The notes: generated from the sequence alone by a model not told the origin. A stretch of DNA of 64,000 nt from Branchiostoma floridae (GCF_000003815.2 NC_049982.1:7239440-7303439), one strand, 5' to 3'; shown: positions 47,801-60,325, counted from the first letter of the stretch. Made by a program: numbers and translations.

Positions 47801-50800
47801 TGTGCCCAGTGCCTGCCGCAGTGTGGATTAACAGACGGTCTCCCGGGTATCAATGCTGGCTACCTTTCCCCAGTGATTGACATCTCGTTTGCATTGAGCT
47901 TAATGCCACCATGCGCCAAAATTTGGACATAAATAAGCCATTTTCCTGTGATTTTCTGATATATTTGATAGAATGTAACAAAAAATAACATGTATTGGTG
48001 CGTAGATTTTTGTTTGTGACCAAACATTTGGCACGTTTTGTATGTTTTAGGCACGTAAATTAATGCCAAATAGTGGCTTTTTATACCGGAAGTTAATTTT
48101 AATGCCATCTTTGTCGATTTATCTATAACTTGCACAGGAAAAATCAATTGTAGTGATTCTTACATGTTCTTGTAGATTGTGTGTGGACCCCTACAAACAT
48201 CCATCGCGTAATACAATCTTCATACATACAGCCAGGAGAAAGGAAATACAAAAGACCTACAACAAAATCATTAATACTTATAAACAATAAAACTGTCCGC
48301 CATGGCAATACTTTTTATTGCCACACTTATTGCAATAGTGTGCACACCTTTCCAAACGAAAACAAATCGAAAGTTGCGTCTAACATAGCTTTCTAACCTA
48401 TTCTTGCCGTTTCGTCTTTTCTAGACATTGATGAATGTGTGGAGGGTACGCATGCATGTCTGAACGGCGCCACCTGTCTGAACACACCTGGGAACTACAG
48501 CTGCACCTGTAGAGATGGCTGGACCGGTCGGAACTGTGAAACAGGTAGGGGAATGTGATAAGATGCTTTTACAAACTTTGAATATTGCGCTATGATCATT
48601 CATTATGACAAAGTTTGGATCTATCTCCATTTAGAAGAACAAAAAAAGGAAAGCAAATTTGCAAAGCTTTGAAAGGTTCGTGATAAACATAATAAGACGC
48701 TTGGTTGAACACGAGCGCAGGTTTTTGCATAAAACATTCAAATTGACTGATTATGATGAGGCTAGTAATGGAGATAATGGATATACAGGCTTGTCATACT
48801 AATTACAATCTGAATCCTCCGACGACCATGTTGGCTGGTGATTGAATGAATCAGTAGCATCTTCGCGTGGTTGACAGACATACCCTGTAATCCAACATGG
48901 TGCAGATGACGCCATATGAAAACAGGACTAATTTATATCTCTGCTCTTCTTTCCAAGTTCTGAACTCCGACAAATGTTTCCAACTGTCGGAGGAGCCCAA
49001 ACCCCACCGTCTAGCCGAGGGATATTGCGCCCTTCGGGGAGGAGCTCTGGCCGGAGTGAAGACCGTTGCTGAGCAGGAGTTTCTGACCGGTGAGATCCGC
49101 CTGGGGACGGACGTGTCCCACTGGATCGGTCTCAAAAACGGCCCGGAGCACTTCCTATACACCGACCTCTCCACCATGAGCTGTGAGTCTCCGAGCTTCA
49201 TGTTCTAGTTGCTGTAACAAAACGACTTAGCAGGGAGTAATGTTTAGTCGTCATAGTTTCTCTTGTTTTGTTGTTGTTGTTTTGTTGGTTGATTGTTTTG
49301 TTGTTTTGTTGTTTTGTTGGTTGGTTGGTTTGTTGTTTTGTTGGTTGGTTGTTTTGTTGGTTGGTTGGTTGGTTGGTTGGTTGGTTGGTTGGTTGGTTGG
49401 TTGGTTGGTTGGTTGGTTGGTTGGTTGGTTGGTTGGTTGGTTGGTTGTTTTGTTGGTTGGTTGGTTGGTTGGTTGGTTGGTTGGTTGGTTGGTTGGTTGG
49501 TTGGTTGGTTGGTTGGTTGGTTGGTTGGTTGGTTGGTTGGTTGTTTTGTTGGTTGGTTGGTTGGTTGGTTGGTTGGTTGGTTGGTTGGTTGGTTGGTTGG
49601 TTGGTTGGTTGGTTGGTTGGTTGGTTGGTTGGTTGGTTGGTTGGTTGGTTGGTACAATAACAATTTTTCTCTTCCACGCCTTTCACACCACAGCCCAACT
49701 ACGCTGGATGCCCGGCAAGCCCGAGAATCTGTGTGCCCTGCTGGACAAGAACGGCAACTACGACCTGAACGCTGACTTCTGTACTGAACAGTACAACTAC
49801 GTCTGCGAGTCTGGTAAGTCAAGGAATTTTTCTCTTAACAAACAGTCACAATTACTTGTATATATCAGAATATTATAGAAGTTAGGAACACTGTACCTCT
49901 ATGCTCCTTTTAATACTGTTTATATGAGTTTGAATGTGTTTGTGTGAACGGGTTTCTAAAAAGTGGGCCTTTCACTGATGTTACTCTTTTATCGTAATTG
50001 TTCATGAAACATACACACTGATCTGTCAACGTGAGTCCGGTAACAATGGTTTTTAATCAAGTCATCTGTAAATAATAAAATAACACAAAGCCTCCTCTAA
50101 TGTATTTCCAAGAAATCTTGTTGATTCTTTTTTACTGTTCTTAAAAAAATCATTTGATACAAAAATGGGTACCTCCCATGTGATTTTCTAATTGTCTCTG
50201 CTATGAAATATCTGCAGATGTGGTCACCTGCAAGCAGAACGTCTGCCTGAACGGAGGCAACTGCACCGCCTGCTTCAACGAGAATTACGCTTACTGTGAC
50301 TGCGCACCAGGCTTCGTAGGAGACCACTGTGAGATCAGTGAGTAGATGTCACCATAACCCTCAATTGAGGATAGCATAATGCTTTTGAATAGCGTCAATA
50401 GCGTCTCAAGTGAGGCAAGCGTGTCCAGATTTTGATGCTAGTATTGTTTTGGCCTTGGTGCTGAACTAGAAGTCAACTTTATTTTCACTTTGTTTCGGCG
50501 GGCGCTGGAGAGGTAAATAAACAACATGGCGTCCGCTGAGTCTTCTGTTGTCTGCACGTCTGCCACTTAGCAGATGACGCTTCTACATGGAATATACATC
50601 TTCACGTTAAGTTTTCTCATGCCAATGAAATTGGATAGTAGTTGTGAATTGAGTGGAATCTAACATAAAGATGTATCTGTGATGTAGCGGCGACAAAGGA
50701 TGCCATGTTGTTTATTTATAGCGCGCGGGGCATTATGATGCGGAATACTTTTTGCTCTTAAGGCTATACATTTTTCACCATGCATTGAGTTTTCTCTATA

Positions 50801-51639
50801 TCTATCGAATTTTTCCAGATATCGACGAGTGCGCCTCGGATCCCTGTCAATATGGCGGCACGTGTGTGGATGGAGTCAACTCATACACCTGTCATTGTGT
50901 GCCTGGATTCACCGGAGATGACTGCGAAAATGGTAGGAAACATCATATGCATGTATAACATTGTGTTACTGAGTATATTTCCTGTCCCTGATGCCTTTCT
51001 CTGAAGTTGAAATCTCTACACAGAAGTTAACTTCACAAGTTAATCTTACTTATTGAAGGCTGATTATAACTGTTATACAGAGTTTAAAAGAGTAATATTA
51101 TGCTGATATGTTGGCTAAAATACTAATACAGTAGTTTAAATCACTGAGTGTATGTGTTATCTGTTTCAGACGTTGATCTCTGCGCCAACAACCCCTGTCC
51201 TCCAAACTGGGGCTGCGATGACTTTGGTCACTACTTCATCTGCAACGGTGAGTAGAGACACCATATGTTTTATAATTGAGTCTTACATAGCTGCAAAAAA
51301 TCAAGGTCTTTCGGTCGTAAATCCGTGGCTGTTGGACTGTTTTAGGTACATTTAGACACGATTTTGCCATAGAAAGATCTGATTGAAGAGTACTATTTGA
51401 AAAACGTGGAGCCAGAAATCAGCCTGAATGGGACAGGTAAAGGACAAGAGTTCACATGTATATGACCTTTTCAAATGCATTTCGGCTTTCGGCTCATGAC
51501 AGTTTTACTGTTGTATTTCTCTCCAGGCTATGGGCGTGTTGACGCAGGCCAGTACCGCTGTAAGAGCTTCTCCTGTCCGTTCGGCTGGTCCTGTCAGGAC
51601 GTGGGGCAGCTCTCCCTCACGTGTGGCGCACACGCCTAG
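44836..51639 (+). CDS. Secreted Cys-rich/EGF/C-type lectin protein, gene B (complete)
   Basis: Ten exons: 44836-44896, 45254-45622, 46668-46781, 48425-48544, 48958-49182, 49694-49813, 50218-50337, 50819-50932, 51170-51247, 51527-51639. They sum to 1434 nt, 477 aa, all junctions phase 1. Domains: signal peptide ([20 protein letters not shown]); the Cys-rich module of about 120 aa shared with gene A ([10 protein letters not shown], then [17 protein letters not shown]); EGF 1, with DIEGC in place of DIDEC and so a weakened calcium motif; EGF 2 (DIDEC); a C-type lectin domain ([26 protein letters not shown]); EGF 3; EGF 4 ([18 protein letters not shown]). The C terminus is a short Cys-rich piece ([16 protein letters not shown], then [16 protein letters not shown]) over two exons. 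No membrane segment is seen, so it is probably secreted. The phase-1 exons suit exon shuffling. The lectin domain lacks EPN and WND, so its ligand is unknown. Confidence 0.9.
45692..46540. mobile_element. TTAA-flanked miniature element (piggyBac-type) with nested insertion
   Basis: Terminal inverted repeats AGGCATACTACGGAAT (45692-45707) and ATTCCGTAGTATAGCT (46525-46540) match at 14 of 16 positions. TTAA is present on both sides (45688-45691 and 46541-46544), the piggyBac target. Gene A has no such element in this intron. The interior holds a nested repeat: a direct repeat of about 34 bp (tgtaacagtggtgttcaag) at about 45965 and 46232, a tRNA T-arm-like CCCGGTTCGATCCCGGG near 46063-46079, and a polypurine run aaaagaaaaggggg just before the second copy. 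These suggest LTR or tRNA-derived remains. Confidence 0.65.
49310..49652. repeat. (GGTT)n microsatellite with TTGTTTTG interruptions
   Basis: About 340 bp of ggtt units in the lectin-domain intron of gene B. It generates long spurious frames (GWLV repeats on +, TNQP repeats on -). The homologous gene A tract is about 100 bp and degenerate. Confidence 0.97.
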
Positions 51640-51703
51640 AGTCCCACATGTGAGCAAAGTATTATCACTCGATACTCAATATGTTCGACATCAAACACAA
51701 AAC

Positions 51704-52020
51704 AGTTCAATACAGCTTTTATTATTAGATTAATCAACATGCAATGTTTAACGAACAAAGAACTTCCGCTAACCTTTATTCCCATCTAATTATTTTACAA
51801 ATCTATTATTGCTCTTTCTTATTCTTAACCTTGACCTAAGGCCTAGGGCCCTACTGTAAAGCTGTAAAGCAGTGGTCAAAAGAAAAGTTCAATACCGCCT
51901 TTATTATTAACTTAATCCACATACAATGTTCTATATTCAGACCTATTATTGCTCTTTCTTATTGTTAACCTTATTCCCAGGCCCAGGGCCCTACTGTAAA
52001 GTTATATAAAGCAGTGGTCA
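51704..52020. repeat. Imperfect tandem duplication
   Basis: Two related units, 51704-51877 and 51886-52020, each starting agttcaatac and ending gccctactgtaaag, then aagcagtggtc. Probably the reversed 3' end of a retroelement, duplicated. Confidence 0.65.
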
Positions 52021-52519
52021 CACCATTATATTGGGCTACCCTAGTTAAACACGACAGAGCTACATAAGTTAATAATTATAGGGTGCAAAGTTGATAAGAA
52101 AAAATAATGTTAGATATGAAATACTAAACAATCGGATCATACCTTTCCCTTGCTGAATAATATATTGTTGTAAAGTTTTGTAACGTTTTGCTGCCCTCTT
52201 TGAATCTGTCCACGCAGGGACTCCGCCTAAAGGAGCAGGACTTAAGAAGAGTCGCCCTCCTGTGGATGCATCTCACTCCTCCTTCAGCAGCTTCTGAGCT
52301 TAGTGCTATGCTGTTAGCAGAATTAGTAGCTTTAGAAGATAGCAATAAAAGGGTTAAACCTGAATCCCTTGTCGTCAAGTTCTTGTGTGATGTTTGTGTC
52401 ACTTATAGAGTCTAACTTGTTAGTTTAGAAATAAGAGCACCCGCAAACAGCATAGATTTCTGTCGCGGTGGAATTTAGCTTAAGAGTAGTGCAGTGAGTA
52501 CAATACAATAGGATCATGT
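52021..52519. other. Intergenic between lectin B and P450 C
   Basis: Nothing recognisable. A patch at 52190-52420 is less AT-rich and includes AATAAA at about 52345, but I could not assign a product. Confidence 0.5.
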
Positions 52520-53354
52520 CTAAAACCGCGGAAATGCACGGATTTTGAACGGTTGTGGGGAAAACACGAGCCCGAAAATCCCCTCTTTGTCTGGAGTAGG
52601 AGCGCCCTCTGGCAGCTTGAAGGTGAACTGTTGCAGCATGGAGGTGAAGAAAAGGAACAGCTCGAACTTGGCCAGCTGTTCTCCAAGGCACCTCCGGGGA
52701 CCTGATGCAGAAGCAAGAGAAGATAAAACGATTGTTGTCACCATCATTTCCTTAATGTTTTTTTTTAAAACTTTGTTTACTCATGAGAAGCTCAAATCGG
52801 CCTGCGTGCCACTTTTAATTGAGGTCAAGAGGGAAGGGTCAGACAAATGTAAAAAAAGAGATACCGTTGACATCATTTAAAGCACTAATAACTCTGTCAA
52901 TAGTTACAAAACTTGTCACTCTTTATCATTGAAAGCGAAAAATAGAACGTAACTTTTGATATCAGATTTAAACAAGAGAGAGAAAAGAAGGTATGTCTGC
53001 TCAACATTTAATGGGGATTGAACACTGACGATAGCGCTTTGGATTCACATATACATGTAGTTACCTATATTCAGCTATAAAGTGCATCCACACAAACCAG
53101 TCTTTCGTCACGTACACTTGTTTTACCTGTGCAAAACGGCAAGAAAGACTCCATGCTCGTTTTGAGCTGCCCATTGGCGTCCAGGAATCGGGTGGGGTCG
53201 AACCGCTCCGGATCGGGCCAGTACTTCGGGTCCATGTGGAGAGACCACAGGTTGGGTATTATGAAGGTGCCGGCGGGGATCTGTAGTATAAAACAAACTG
53301 TTTAAAATAATCTAATAAGTTTGAAATTAGAATATTGCAGTTCAAAGAAAGAAA

Positions 53355-53488
53355 CTCAAGCAACTGGATATGATTTTGTAAACAGTCAGACGTTTTAGAA
53401 AGCTTACGCTATCTTTCGTGAGTGACACTGATGCTATCTGAAACGTACGTCTGATGACCGTTTCCAAAATCATATCCAACTGCTTGAG
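53355..53488. mobile_element. Fold-back MITE
   Basis: The arms ctcaagcaactggatatga (left) and tcatatccaactgcttgag (right) are near-perfect reverse complements, continuing through attttg and the cagacgt region. It is a 134-bp hairpin in an intron of P450 C. Confidence 0.75.
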
Positions 53489-54429
53489 TACTAGTAATCG
53501 CTAATAGGAGCATTGCATTTCCAACCTTCATCGACGAAACTATGACACGTTTAGTTGAACGTTTATTCAAGTAGCAAAGAGTGGTTACCTGATGGCCCAT
53601 GATTGTAGCAGGAGCTGTGGTCTCGTGAGGAACAGACGAAGGAGCGATGGGTCGAATCCGCTGAGCCTCGCGTATGGCCGCCTCTGTGTAGGGAAGATGT
53701 TCTCGCAGGAGCGTAGATGGAGTCTGTGAGGATAGTGGTACGTAATGTACAATGGACACACGCAAAAACACATTCTAAAATAAAATTTGACGCGAGTTCT
53801 CCCAAATCTTAGTGACCATGGAATTCAAGGACTCGAACCCACAACTTCTAGGTTTAACCCGAGGAAACAAGGCCACTCACGACGTTGCGAAAACAACCCT
53901 TTAACGTTACCTGTTTTCATCAATCTCCTCCTGCACCTTGCGCTGCACATCCGGGTGCATGACCAGGTACAGCATGGCCCAGCGGAGCGTGCTGGCGGTG
54001 GTGTCGGTTCCCGCCACGAACAGGTTCCTGATGACGTTGATGGTGTTGTCTTGTGGTAGTTCAGACAGTATTCTGTTCCCTAAGACCCTAACGATAAAAA
54101 CACAATGGTTAAGCGATGAGCTCTTCTCACAAACCTGCATCATGTTTCAGTCACAATGCCAAGAACAAGTAATTTAAAGCCCGTCAAGTGAGTCAATTAA
54201 CTTGCAAACAAACAACAAAAAAGGAGCTCACACGATGCAATGAAACATAGAGAAACATAAATGTTATGTAAGAAAAACAGAGAAACATAAATGTTATGTA
54301 AATTAGATGTAACACGAATGATTGCCGCTGCGGAGGTGATGCTGATTAAACGTGCAAGTTTGTTATTCTGGATGACCACGTACCTCGGTGCTCCTCCAGC
54401 AGAAAACCATCGATGACGTCCCTGATGTA

Positions 54430-57368
54430 GTTTTTTATTTATTTATTTATTTATTTCATCTTGAGACAGATGGGTTACCCCTACAACAGTGCATACAGTA
54501 GTTGATTTCCAAGGGGGCCCATCAAACATACATGTAAATAATAAATACAGGACAAAAACGTGATAACAATCAGTCAAACTTTGAACACCAGGGACAACAT
54601 ACAGTACAGAAAACATAAAACCGGTGCGTCAAAACATAATCAGTGTCCATACTCATGTCGAAAACGTTCCAAGGTCAAAATCAATATATCAAGAGATGGG
54701 GTGGAGGTCAGAGGTCAAATCATATATCAAATCATGTGTAAAACGAAAATTAATGAAACTGAAATTTACAAAGCATGGATACTAAATCATATGTAGAGAT
54801 TGAACAAACAAAAAAATTTAAAGAACAGTAAGGCACATCAGAGACAAAGGTGCTTTTCCATACTAAGTTTCAGTATTACTTGAGGTCAGATAAACATATG
54901 TTCTTCAGAGCTGTTTTAAAGCCTTTTAGTGTTGTGATGTTTCTTATGTTATCTGCTAGTTTGTTGTACTGGCTAGTGCCAGTGTATGCAAATGTTTTTT
55001 GTCCACATGTGGTGGTGTAGCTTGGTGGGTGTAGTTTAGTAGTCTGCCTAGTGTTGTAAGTATGGATACGAGAGTCGTGCTGAAATGTGGCGGATAGGTA
55101 TGTTGGTGCCAAGCCTGTCAGACATTTGAAAACCATAATGCACGTGTGCTCAAATCTCCTATCAGCCAGGTATTTCCAGTTGAGAGTTTGGTGGAGGTTC
55201 ACAGTGCTGATGTCCCGTTGCCTACGTTGTAGCACCACCCTAGCCGCTCTGTTTTGTAGTATTTGTAGTTGCCGTTGTTTGGTGGCCCCACAGGTTCCCC
55301 AGACAGTGTCACAATAGTCGAAAATAGGCAATATCATAGTCTTGTACAACATGTCAGCAATACTGAAAGTCAGGCAGTGTCTGAGGCGTCTAAGTAGTCC
55401 AATCCTCTGTGACACCTTACTACAAACTTTGTCTATATGTTCATTAAAGGACAGGTGGGAGTCAAGGTACAGACCAAGATATTTGAACGTATGAACTCTT
55501 TCTATGATTTCTTGGTCAATTTTGACTGTCAAGGACTGTGCTTGCTTTAACCTGTTAGCAGTGCCAAATAACATCCATTTAGTCTTGGTTACATTTAATG
55601 TTAAACGATTTGTTTGGAACCAAGTGGCCAAACCAGAGAGTTCATAGTTCAGAATTGACTCAATATGTTTTACATTGTTGCTGGGATAGAATATTGCTGT
55701 GTCATCAGCATACAAACATATTTTACATGTGGTAACTACATCAGGTATATCATTAATAAATAAATTGAAGAGCAACGGGCCCAGTATGGAACCCTGGGGC
55801 ACTCCCACTGTAACAGGTAAGTATTCTGACCTACAACCATTCAGAGAGACAATTTGTTGTCTCCCCGACAGGTAGTTACTGAACCAAAGATGCTCCACAC
55901 CCTGAATCCCGATCCATGACAGTTTGGTTAATAATAGTCCATGATGTACAGTGTCAAATGCTTTCTTAAGATCCAAAAATACCGCCCCCACTAGGTTACC
56001 CCTGTCCATGTTATGAAGCACGTAGTCCTTGGCATCCAGTAGTGTTGTTGTTGTAGAGTGGCCTGTCCTAAAACCAGACTGTTGGGTGGAGAGGATATTG
56101 TGTTGATGCAGGTATTCAACGAACTGTGTGTGCACCTCTCTTTCAAAGGCCTTCATGATGACAGGTAGAACAGATATGGGTCTGTAATTGTTTGGGTCTT
56201 CTGTATCCCCTCCTTTGTGTAATGGAGTGACCCTTGCCATCTTCCAGTCTGTAGGAATGTGGCCAGAGGAAAGGGACAAATTGAAAATGTGTGTAAGTGG
56301 TTTACATATACTAGGTGCGGCTACCTTCAGGAGCCTTGCATGTATCTTGTCCAGACCAGTCGCTTTATTACTGTGCAGTCCCCTTAGTTTTTCATACACT
56401 CCCACTTCACTTATTTGCTTAAAGTTGAAGGTAGTTTTTAATTCTTTGTATCTTGCGGGGCACTTAGGGACCGTAGTTTGGTGCTTGAACTTCTCAGCCA
56501 GTTTGTTTCCAACAGTTACAAAGAACTTATTGAGGCAGTTTGCAATATTCGGAAGGTCCAGGATATGTTTCCCTTCCCAGCGCAGTGATTTGGTAACTGC
56601 TTGGGTCTTTTTAGGTAAAACCTCCTTAATTGTAGCCCACAGTTTTTTTGAGTCTGTCAGGTTTTCTTCCAACTTTTGTTGGCAGTAACTGGCTTTGGCT
56701 AGCCTTACCCTCTTGTTTACATAGTTACGTTTAGCTTTGTAATCCTCCCAATCTTTACTTTGACCTGTTCTGCGTGTCCTGGCCTTCGTGTCATCCCTGA
56801 CTTGCATTAGGCTTTTTATGTCGGGTGTGAGCCATTTTGGCTGGGCAGTTTTTGTGCGTTTGGAAATATATGGTGCATGCACATCACTAACTGTGATAAA
56901 CAGAGACTTGAAAAGAGACCAAGCCTCCTCAACCCTGGTAGCCTGGAGTACAGAGTCCCAGTTTAGTGCCCTCAGGTCAGTCAAGAAACTGTCTTCCTGA
57001 AAGTTAGTGAATTTACGGGAGGTTACATACTTAGATACGGACTTGGTGCGTCTCGCCTTTCTGGTACAATACACAGCATAGTGATCAGAGATAGTGGAGT
57101 GTACCACTCCATAGTCACTTACCCTATGCATATCACTGCAGTACACATGATCTATTATACTACTAGAGTGTTGGTGTACTCTAGTTGGTTTGTCTATAAC
57201 CTGTTGTAATTGAAATTCCTGACTCAGGTTATCCATGTGTTTAACTGCTGAGCTACAGGGCTGACTAATGTCTATGTTCATGTCTCCCAGTAGAAACAAT
57301 TCTGACTTGGGAGTGGACATACTCCAGGTTTCAAGTGAGTCTCTTAGCAGGGTGTAAAACTCCACAGA
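54430..57368 (-). mobile_element. 5'-truncated LINE (CR1/jockey group) inserted in a P450 C exon
   Basis: The - strand frame from 57368 to the stop at 54876-54878 is unbroken. It has the endonuclease C-terminal part (LLGDMNID, SDHYAVYC), then reverse transcriptase with YRPISVLP, FLDLKKAFDTV, GVPQGSILGPLLFNLFINDI, the catalytic YADD (CLYADDTAIF) and FKYLGLYLD, then a C-terminal domain (IFDYCDTVWG). A 3' UTR of about 446 bp ends in (AAAT)n and a short A run at 54431-54450. The endonuclease N-terminus and any ORF1 are missing. The target duplication is at most 2 bp (CT). The intact frame of about 830 codons suggests a recent insertion. The orientation is the same as the host gene. Confidence 0.9.
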
Positions 57369-59646
57369 GCTCGGGTCAAAGGTCTCCCTGTGCTCCTGGA
57401 TGACTTCGATGACGAAGCTGCGGATCTCATCGCTGCACGTCACCACCTCCTCCAGCTTCCGGCGGAAAGACGGGACGTGCCGCAGTATTGGGTAGACGTT
57501 CAATGCCTGGAGTAAAAACCAAAAGTCTTCGTAACTGCCAACAAGTGGTGCATCAATGACATCAAATTTCAGTGCATTGTGAACATGTACAGTAAAAGAA
57601 ACGATATCAATGGACAGCAGTCGTATTCTTATGGTTGACATCTTCGAGCTCATGAAAAACTTCTTGCTAATCACAATATGACGCACCTGAGCGGAGGCAT
57701 TCGCACGGAAATACCGGTTTTGGAGCTCCACCAGTCTAGAAAAGCGCTCATCGCTGTGGTCGAATCTCCTGCCGAACACCACGGAACAGATCACATTGGC
57801 AACCGCTAGGCTCAGAGACACCGTGGGGTCGAACGGTTGACCGCATTTATCCTTGAAAACCTGAACCAGATCCTGCGCCTCCTGCACGATGGTCGGCTCC
57901 AGACTCTGCTTCCCGGCCCCGAAGGTGTTGAGCCAAGTCAGCGCCACCTTTCGGGTCTCCTTCCACTCGGGGCCATAAGCAGCAGCTGTAAGGCCTGTCC
58001 AGGTGGAACAAAATTATTTTCACAGAACGATCACAAGACTTCATTAGATGTCTGTTGGTAATTTTTATATCTTTCTGTGTCTTATCTGAAATCCATTGTG
58101 TGTGTGTGTGTGCGCGTGTCTTTGTTTATGACAGAGAGAGAAACAGAGAGACACGATATCTGATCATCATAGAAGCTTGAAATCTCTGATGACTGTACTT
58201 GTGGACCTGATTGGTAAATGTCCTCTGAACCGTTGTTTTACTGGGACACATGTAAGAAACATAAACAAACACTGTGTTAGAAATGAGGTTTTCTTGCCTT
58301 TTCCTCTGGTCGGTATTATTTTCCCCCACAGGAACAAGTCCGGACGAGAAGAAAAGACGTCGCCATGTTTCTGCAAAGCCTCTTTCACAGCGTCCTGCCC
58401 GCTCAGCACGACTGCTGGGCGTGGGCCGAGCCAGACACTGGGTAATCATGACGTTTCAAAACAGTGTTTAGCAAACAACAGTGTCAATAGGAAAAGAATT
58501 ACAGTACAGTAAATTTGATATATAGGTGTAAAATTTAAAGCAAAATGTCAGCACAGACCGTTTGCGGCCTAACCAGAACTTAGAGGTGCTGCCAGGAGGA
58601 CTAGGCATAGACATATATGATTTGCAGAACACCCATTTTTATTTCTTTGTGTATTTCTACGCGTCGGCAAAACGCGCCACACGTAACAAGCAAACATTAT
58701 CCCTATAACTGGTATGACCAGACCTGATTATAAATGAAAGGCATTCAATTGTACAGTCATGCCTAGGGGGGCTAGGTACAGGCTGTGTACCGAATGACTA
58801 AACAAACGTATAGCATTAGTGTTAAGAAACGTATAAACAACAATTAAACATACAGATTAAACATACAGATTGAGGAGTATACAAGATTCTTACACCAAGC
58901 TAACCGGGTAGAGCCAAATTCTTCTCGCTTCACAAGTGATTGTGGGAACATATGATGGTCATAATACAGTTGTAGCGTTTGTCTTTAAACGCATGAAAAA
59001 AATTCAATATGAATTTATTAAGGAACGTTCCTACTTTAACCCCTTTAGTTCCGGTGACCCTTGCAGCCTATCTCTAATATAATTCAGGTGTCTGAAAGTA
59101 AAGGCGTCGACGTCACCGGAGCATTATATTCATAGGGGTGTCGAAACGTATACGTATTAAGGGTGTGAGAACATAGCTAGCGCAGTTTCTGCGTGATTGT
59201 GTCATCAACTCTGCACAATACCCAACAGCCATTTTGTTGGAAGGCGAAGAAAACTGTGATATCTGATAAGCTAACCTGATAGTAATTTTCCGGCAGACTG
59301 CAAGCATAATATATGACAGTGTTGTTTTCTGGTAAAAAAAAAAACACGCTACAAAGGTCCTAGGCATAATAATCTTGCAGCCCTTGACAGATATGTTGGT
59401 TCTTTTAACAATTGCTTTTATACTACAATTATGTCATATTAAAAGTGACATATTTACACACGTGAAGACGTCGCCGTATTTCAGTCGCCATTCAGCGAAC
59501 ACTCGATGTTGTCCCCGGGCGAGATCGAGCAGGTTCCCGACGATCGGCCAGGCACGAGGCCCTGGTGGGTATTTCCTCTTCAACCTGAGGTTTTGGACGT
59601 ACAGGCAGACTCCCAGCAGTACCAAGGCTACAAAGAACAACCCCAT

Positions 59647-60325
59647 GTTACTGCCAACTGTCCTGGCCTGCTACTCCACCCGGCCTGTGAGAGTGAGCAA
59701 CACCTCACAAAGTGCAAAGTTGCATGAGACACCAACGGATGACGTTGGAATTCCCTACGAGCGTTTGCATTGTTCAAATGCAATAGAGCGTCTTCAATCC
59801 CCTTGGTATGTTAAGCCACTTTGTGACATTAGCTTCACCTTTGGTCTCATCTAAATGCTGCGTTCCTTTTTTTATATATATTTGCTTTTGGACAGACGAG
59901 GACAATGTGGCACTGCACTCAAATTTTGTAACTTATATTAACAGTGCCACATACACGGTACAGACAGAAGGTAAAGGTAGTCTTTTACCTCCCCGACCGA
60001 AGTCAGGTACCCATCTTTACACCTGGAGTGAGGAAGGTCGTGTAAAGTGCCTTTCCCAAGGGCACAACATCGAGGGGCACGGCGGGGATCGAACTCATGA
60101 TCAGGACCTCTAGATTCTGAGCTGTCACAAGAAGTGATCACATAACCATGGCCCTGCTTATGAATACAATGCGATGTACTCAGTGTTTGTCAAGAGGGGG
60201 GAATGACCGATAAGTTGCAAGGTGAGGTTGTGTAATGTTATCTGTCTGGTATCGTGGCCAATTACAATTATAGAGTGTGCATCGATAGCCTAAGGGTGGC
60301 ATTATCTTTACTTTTGATCACAGGA
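59647..60325. other. Upstream region of P450 C
   Basis: No gene is seen. It contains the SINE copy at 59968-60158 and otherwise unremarkable AT-rich sequence. Confidence 0.6.
59968..60158 (-). repeat. SINE copy, - orientation
   Basis: The best-preserved head of the family: tcttttacctccccgaccg, ggtacccatctttacacc, cctttcccaagggcacaac, and B-box reverse ggatcgaact. Its - strand order is tRNA-like head, body, then tail. Confidence 0.75.

Larger units (their letters stand above)
52520..59646 (-). pseudogene. Cytochrome P450, CYP2-type, gene C: LINE-interrupted and frameshifted
   Basis: Minus-strand exons: 59646-59462, 58437-58298, 57994-57687, 57506-57369 plus 54429-54384 (one exon split by a LINE), 54079-53911, 53723-53589, 53280-53127, 52701-52520. 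Marks: N-terminal anchor with YPPGPRAWPIVGN, YGDVFTVWLGPRP, helix-C WKETR, I-helix AGTDTT, EAQR, FDPTRF, haem loop FCTGPRRCLG. The split exon parts sum to 184 nt, exactly the length of the intact exon in gene D (63770-63587). Exon 54079-53911 is 10 bp shorter at its donor end than the same exon in D: ccgagcgact is missing after acctgtttt on the + strand. It therefore ends in the wrong phase, and downstream reading reaches a stop in the 53280-53127 exon. Two independent lesions argue for a pseudogene. The intron before 57994 has a GC donor, as in A and B. Confidence 0.8.

Noticed and set aside
49240-49878. Long GWLV-repeat (+) and TNQP-repeat (-) open frames
   Set aside because: They are translations of the (GGTT)n microsatellite in all frames; no coding evidence.
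53815-53885. Possible tRNA or SINE head (gactcgaaccc)
   Set aside because: A B-box-like match alone, without the family body seen in the four called SINE copies.
54876-57947. A functional P450-reverse transcriptase fusion protein
   Set aside because: The frame includes an intron with good splice sites and a truncated LINE; it is better explained as an insertion into a dying gene.
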